8,415 bases of DNA from Collinsella aerofaciens. Lineage in GTDB: Bacteria; Actinomycetota; Coriobacteriia; Coriobacteriales; Coriobacteriaceae. Each line of letters opens with the position of its first letter. The first letter of the stretch is position 1. The DNA lies in NCBI RefSeq assembly GCF_028209885.1, contig NZ_JAQLEM010000051.1, positions 1 through 8,415 of the forward strand, in the 5' to 3' direction. A program made the position numbers and the translations under genes. The notes under the pieces are model-generated. The model was given only the letters and a program-made list of their open reading frames with translations. It was not told the origin of the DNA and searched no databases. This document shows, in pieces, positions 6,059 through 8,415 of the stretch.

Positions 6059-6145
6059 ATGAATAGGAAGCTTAACGCTGCTATCACAGCCGGTCTGAGC
6101 TTGAGTATGGTGCTCAGCTCCACGCCGGTTGCTGCTATCGCGGCG
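6059..6145 (+). other. Signal peptide of the surface protein
   Basis: Residues 1-29 have the charged start MNRK, a hydrophobic stretch (about 7-27) and small residues before Glu 30. Cleavage by signal peptidase I after about residue 28 or 29 is likely; the exact bond is inferred. Confidence 0.85.
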
Positions 6146-8332
6146 GAGACTGCCCAGGGTACAAACGGGGAGGCGACCGCTGCTGCCGCTACTGGCAAGC
6201 GAGTCGACTACTATGCCAACGGCGGTACTTTTGCGGACGGAAGCGATTGGCAAAATAACTACACGAACGAGAACGGCGAGGTCACTCCTTCGGCTGCACC
6301 AGTGCGTGACGGCTATGTGTTTGCTGGCTGGGTTTATGCCGGAACCGATCAGGTAGTCGATTTCTCTCAGCCTCTCCAGGGCGGCTCGGATCACTTCATG
6401 CTGTTCGCCAAGTGGACTGAGGCTCCCTCGAAGGTGCTTAATGTGACCTACGCTGCCAATGGCGGCCAGTTCGCCGACGGCAACAATGTTATGCAGGGCC
6501 AGACTGACAGCAATGGTATTGCTCGCCAGCCGCTTGCCCCCACGCGTGACGGCTATGTGTTTGCCGGTTGGTATTATCACAGCAATGGAACCGACCCGGT
6601 TGACTTCAACCAGCCGATTGTCGGTGGCGGCAAGAATGTGACCCTTTTCGCCGCTTGGACGCCCGCGAAGCAGGACAAGACTGTCGAAATCCTCTACGTC
6701 GCCAACGGCGGTACGTTCTTCGACGGTAACGATACTATGCAGGGCGTAACCGATACCGACGGTATCGCACGCCTGCCGCTTCAGCCTACCCGCGAGGGCT
6801 ATGACTTCCTTGGTTGGTCGTACGATCGCGACGGAAATGACCCCGTCGACTTCACGAAGGCTATCGTTGCGGGCAGCGGTCACGCGACTGTTTATGCTCA
6901 GTGGAAGCAGAACAACGAGAAGACGGTTCTCTATGTTGCCAATGGTGGCGCTTTTGCCGATGGCAATGAGACCATGGAGGGTGTCACTGACAGCGACGGT
7001 GTCGCCCGCCAGCCCCTGGCCCCGACCCGCGAGGGCTACACCTTTACTGGTTGGACTTACGATGCTGCTGGCACCGAGCCTGTCGACTTCACCAAGCCCA
7101 TCCCGGGTGGCGGTCAGCACGTTACGTTCTTCGCTCAGTGGGCAGAGCTTGCTAACAATGAGAAGGATGTTCTCTACGTCGCCAACGGCGGTGTGTTCGC
7201 AGATGGCAACGAGACGCTCCAGGGCGTGACCGACGGCGACGGCGTCGCCCGCCAGCCCCTGGCCCCGACCCGCGAGGGCTACACCTTCGCCGGCTGGACC
7301 TACGACCGCGACGGTAACGACCCGGTCGACTTCAGCAAGCCGCTGGTCGGCGGCGGCGACCACGCCACCCTGTTCGCTCAGTGGAGTGCCGTTGAGAAGG
7401 ACAACTCCATCGACGTCCTCTACGTCGCCAACGGCGGCACGTTCTTCGACGGCAGAGACGCCCTCCAGGGCGTTACCGACGGCGACGGCGTCGCCCGCCA
7501 GCCCCTGGCCCCGACCCGCGAGGGCTACACCTTCGCCGGCTGGACCTATGACTCCGAGGGTACCGATCCCGTCGACTTCAGCAAGCCGCTGGTCGGCGGC
7601 GGCGACCACGCCACCCTGTTCGCCCAGTGGACCGAGGACAAGGGAGCTGACGTTGACGAGAACAAGAACGTCAAGGATGTCCTCTACTTCGCCAACGGTG
7701 GTGTATTCTTCGACGGTAATGTGACGCTCCAGGGCGTTACTGATTCCGACGGAGTCGCCCGCCAGCCCCTGGCACCGACCCGCGAGGGCTACACCTTCGC
7801 CGGCTGGACCTACGACTCCGAGGGCACCGACCCGGTCGACTTCAGCAAGCCCGTCCAGGGCGGCGGCGACCACGTGACGTTCTACGCCCAGTGGACCAAG
7901 AACGAGACGCCTGCTGTCCAGACCCACAAGGTCAATTTCTACGTTGATGGTTCCACCACTACGGTTGAGGTCGAGGACGGTAAGACTGTTGCTCAGCCCA
8001 CTGATCCTTCCGTCGACGGCTTCAACTTTGTCGGCTGGTCTTCTTCCAAGGAGTCCTTCAAGAAGTTTGACTTCTCTACTCCTATCACCGAGGACACCAC
8101 TGTCTACGCTTTCTTTACCGCTAAGACCCCCAAGTCCGAGACTTTGAAGAAGGATGAGGGCAAGAAGCAGGTTGCTGCCGATAAGAAGGACGAGGCTAAG
8201 GCCGAGAAGAAGGACGACGCCGCCCTTGCTTCTACCGGCGATCCGACCTTCGTTGTGACCTCTGCTGCCGCCCTTACCGGCGCTGTGGCTGTCGCTGTGG
8301 GCATGTACATGACCAAGCGTCGCGAGCACTAA
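6059..8332 (+). CDS. Cell-wall anchored surface protein with B-repeat array
   Basis: The product is 757 residues and is exported and fixed to the cell wall. Residues 1-29 are a signal peptide: basic start, hydrophobic core, and a likely cut near the AIAA stretch at 26-29. Seven repeats of the Listeria/Bacteroides type (InlB B-repeat, also called Flg_new) lie at about 48-119, 126-200, 208-282, 288-361, 370-442, 452-524 and 540-612. Each has an ANGG near its start, a GY.F.GW core, a PVDF-like segment in most, and an AQW- or AKW-like end. A degenerate eighth repeat lies at about 622-688. A Lys/Glu/Asp-rich stalk (about 689-721) leads to LASTG (723-727), a hydrophobic span (730-750) and the basic tail KRREH. 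Such proteins usually act in adhesion or host contact; no binding partner can be read from the sequence. It begins 156 bases after nth, behind a terminator, so it is likely its own unit. Confidence 0.95.
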   Translation: MNRKLNAAITAGLSLSMVLSSTPVAAIAAETAQGTNGEATAAAATGKRVDYYANGGTFADGSDWQNNYTNENGEVTPSAAPVRDGYVFAGWVYAGTDQVVDFSQPLQGGSDHFMLFAKWTEAPSKVLNVTYAANGGQFADGNNVMQGQTDSNGIARQPLAPTRDGYVFAGWYYHSNGTDPVDFNQPIVGGGKNVTLFAAWTPAKQDKTVEILYVANGGTFFDGNDTMQGVTDTDGIARLPLQPTREGYDFLGWSYDRDGNDPVDFTKAIVAGSGHATVYAQWKQNNEKTVLYVANGGAFADGNETMEGVTDSDGVARQPLAPTREGYTFTGWTYDAAGTEPVDFTKPIPGGGQHVTFFAQWAELANNEKDVLYVANGGVFADGNETLQGVTDGDGVARQPLAPTREGYTFAGWTYDRDGNDPVDFSKPLVGGGDHATLFAQWSAVEKDNSIDVLYVANGGTFFDGRDALQGVTDGDGVARQPLAPTREGYTFAGWTYDSEGTDPVDFSKPLVGGGDHATLFAQWTEDKGADVDENKNVKDVLYFANGGVFFDGNVTLQGVTDSDGVARQPLAPTREGYTFAGWTYDSEGTDPVDFSKPVQGGGDHVTFYAQWTKNETPAVQTHKVNFYVDGSTTTVEVEDGKTVAQPTDPSVDGFNFVGWSSSKESFKKFDFSTPITEDTTVYAFFTAKTPKSETLKKDEGKKQVAADKKDEAKAEKKDDAALASTGDPTFVVTSAAALTGAVAVAVGMYMTKRREH
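6200..7894 (+). repeat. Seven tandem B repeats within the surface protein gene
   Basis: The ANGG landmarks fall at residues 53, 133, 215, 294, 375, 457 and 545, so the period is 79-82 residues with one step of 88 caused by an Asp/Lys/Asn-rich linker before the last repeat. Repeats 4 to 7 share the segment GVARQPLAPTREGYTF. Repeat 1 is the most divergent and repeats become more alike toward the C-terminus. Confidence 0.93.
7229..7623 (+). repeat. Near-identical DNA blocks in B repeats 5 and 6
   Basis: Bases 7229-7302 equal 7475-7548 over 74 bases, and 7325-7377 equal 7571-7623 over 53 bases, both at an offset of 246 bases (82 codons). Repeat 7 shares most of the same stretch at an offset of 264 from repeat 6. 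Repeat 4 encodes a similar protein segment with different codons, so the identity is more than codon preference and suggests recent duplication or gene conversion. Confidence 0.88.
8225..8329 (+). other. LASTG cell-wall sorting signal
   Basis: Residues 723-757 hold LASTG, a hydrophobic span and KRREH at the end, the three-part signal recognised by sortases. The Ala in place of the usual Pro of LPXTG resembles the LAXTG motif known for class E sortases of actinobacteria. No sortase gene is in this window. Confidence 0.85.
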
Positions 8333-8353
8333 ACTCTACTAGTGTTTACCTCC

Positions 8354-8368
8354 GGGCTTTATTAGCCC
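8354..8368 (+). other. Small hairpin after the surface protein gene
   Basis: GGGCT (8354-8358) pairs with AGCCC (8364-8368) around a TTATT loop, 21 bases after the stop codon. It has no T-run after it and may support the main terminator that follows. Confidence 0.35.
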
Positions 8369-8377
8369 AAACCTGAT

Positions 8378-8411
8378 AGCCGCGTGGGGACCCGACCCCC
8401 ACGCGGCTTTT
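8378..8411 (+). terminator. Intrinsic terminator of the surface protein gene
   Basis: A perfect 12-bp stem (AGCCGCGTGGGG at 8378-8389 with 8397-8408) encloses a 7-base loop and is followed by a short T-run (8408-8411). It ends the surface protein transcript 45 bases after the stop codon. Confidence 0.88.
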
Positions 8412-8415
8412 ATGT

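Noticed and set aside
6200..7894. A CRISPR-like array in the 246- to 264-base periodic region
   Set aside because: The periodic units are in-frame coding repeats of a surface protein, with units far longer than CRISPR repeats and no unique spacers.
5939..8329. A 796-codon open frame on the minus strand opposite the whole surface protein gene
   Set aside because: It mirrors the repeats and codon bias of the sense gene, has a repetitive low-information product, and lacks any known domain. The sense frame has a signal peptide, known repeats and a sorting signal.

Overview
The window is 8.4 kb of GC-rich DNA with a compact layout and all six protein genes on the + strand. An LASTG-type cell-wall sorting signal, a long adhesin of Listeria/Bacteroides-type B repeats, and the codon choice point to a high-GC Gram-positive gut bacterium. 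A Collinsella-like member of the Coriobacteriia is my best guess. This is inference from style and gene families, not a database match.

Layout from left to right. Bases 1-157 hold the 3' part of a dispersed structured repeat that ends in a strong intrinsic terminator; it closes a gene lying outside the window. A perfect 19-bp tandem duplication and a possible promoter follow, then a gene for an unrecognised multi-spanning membrane protein (259-891). A second, complete copy of the structured repeat with the same terminator (about 910-1085) lies just behind it. About 240 bases without a convincing gene lead to a small single-span membrane protein with a Gln-rich N-terminus (1331-1765). Next come rmuC (1890-3245), an MsbA/LmrA-type ABC exporter half-transporter (3371-5173) and nth, endonuclease III (5237-5902). 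A palindrome-rich terminator region separates these from a 757-residue surface protein (6059-8332) with a signal peptide, seven B repeats, one degenerate repeat, a Lys-rich stalk and an LASTG anchor. A 12-bp-stem terminator ends the window.

The genes do not form an obvious single pathway. RmuC and Nth both act in DNA maintenance but are separated by the exporter, and each gene has its own ribosome binding site and a gap of 60-170 bases before it, so they look mostly like independent or loosely coupled units. The signals most worth a second look are the paired structured repeat, whose stem changes sequence yet stays self-complementary, and the adhesin, whose last repeats are nearly identical at DNA level. 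I found no CRISPR array, tRNA, rRNA, transposase or clear new multi-gene system.
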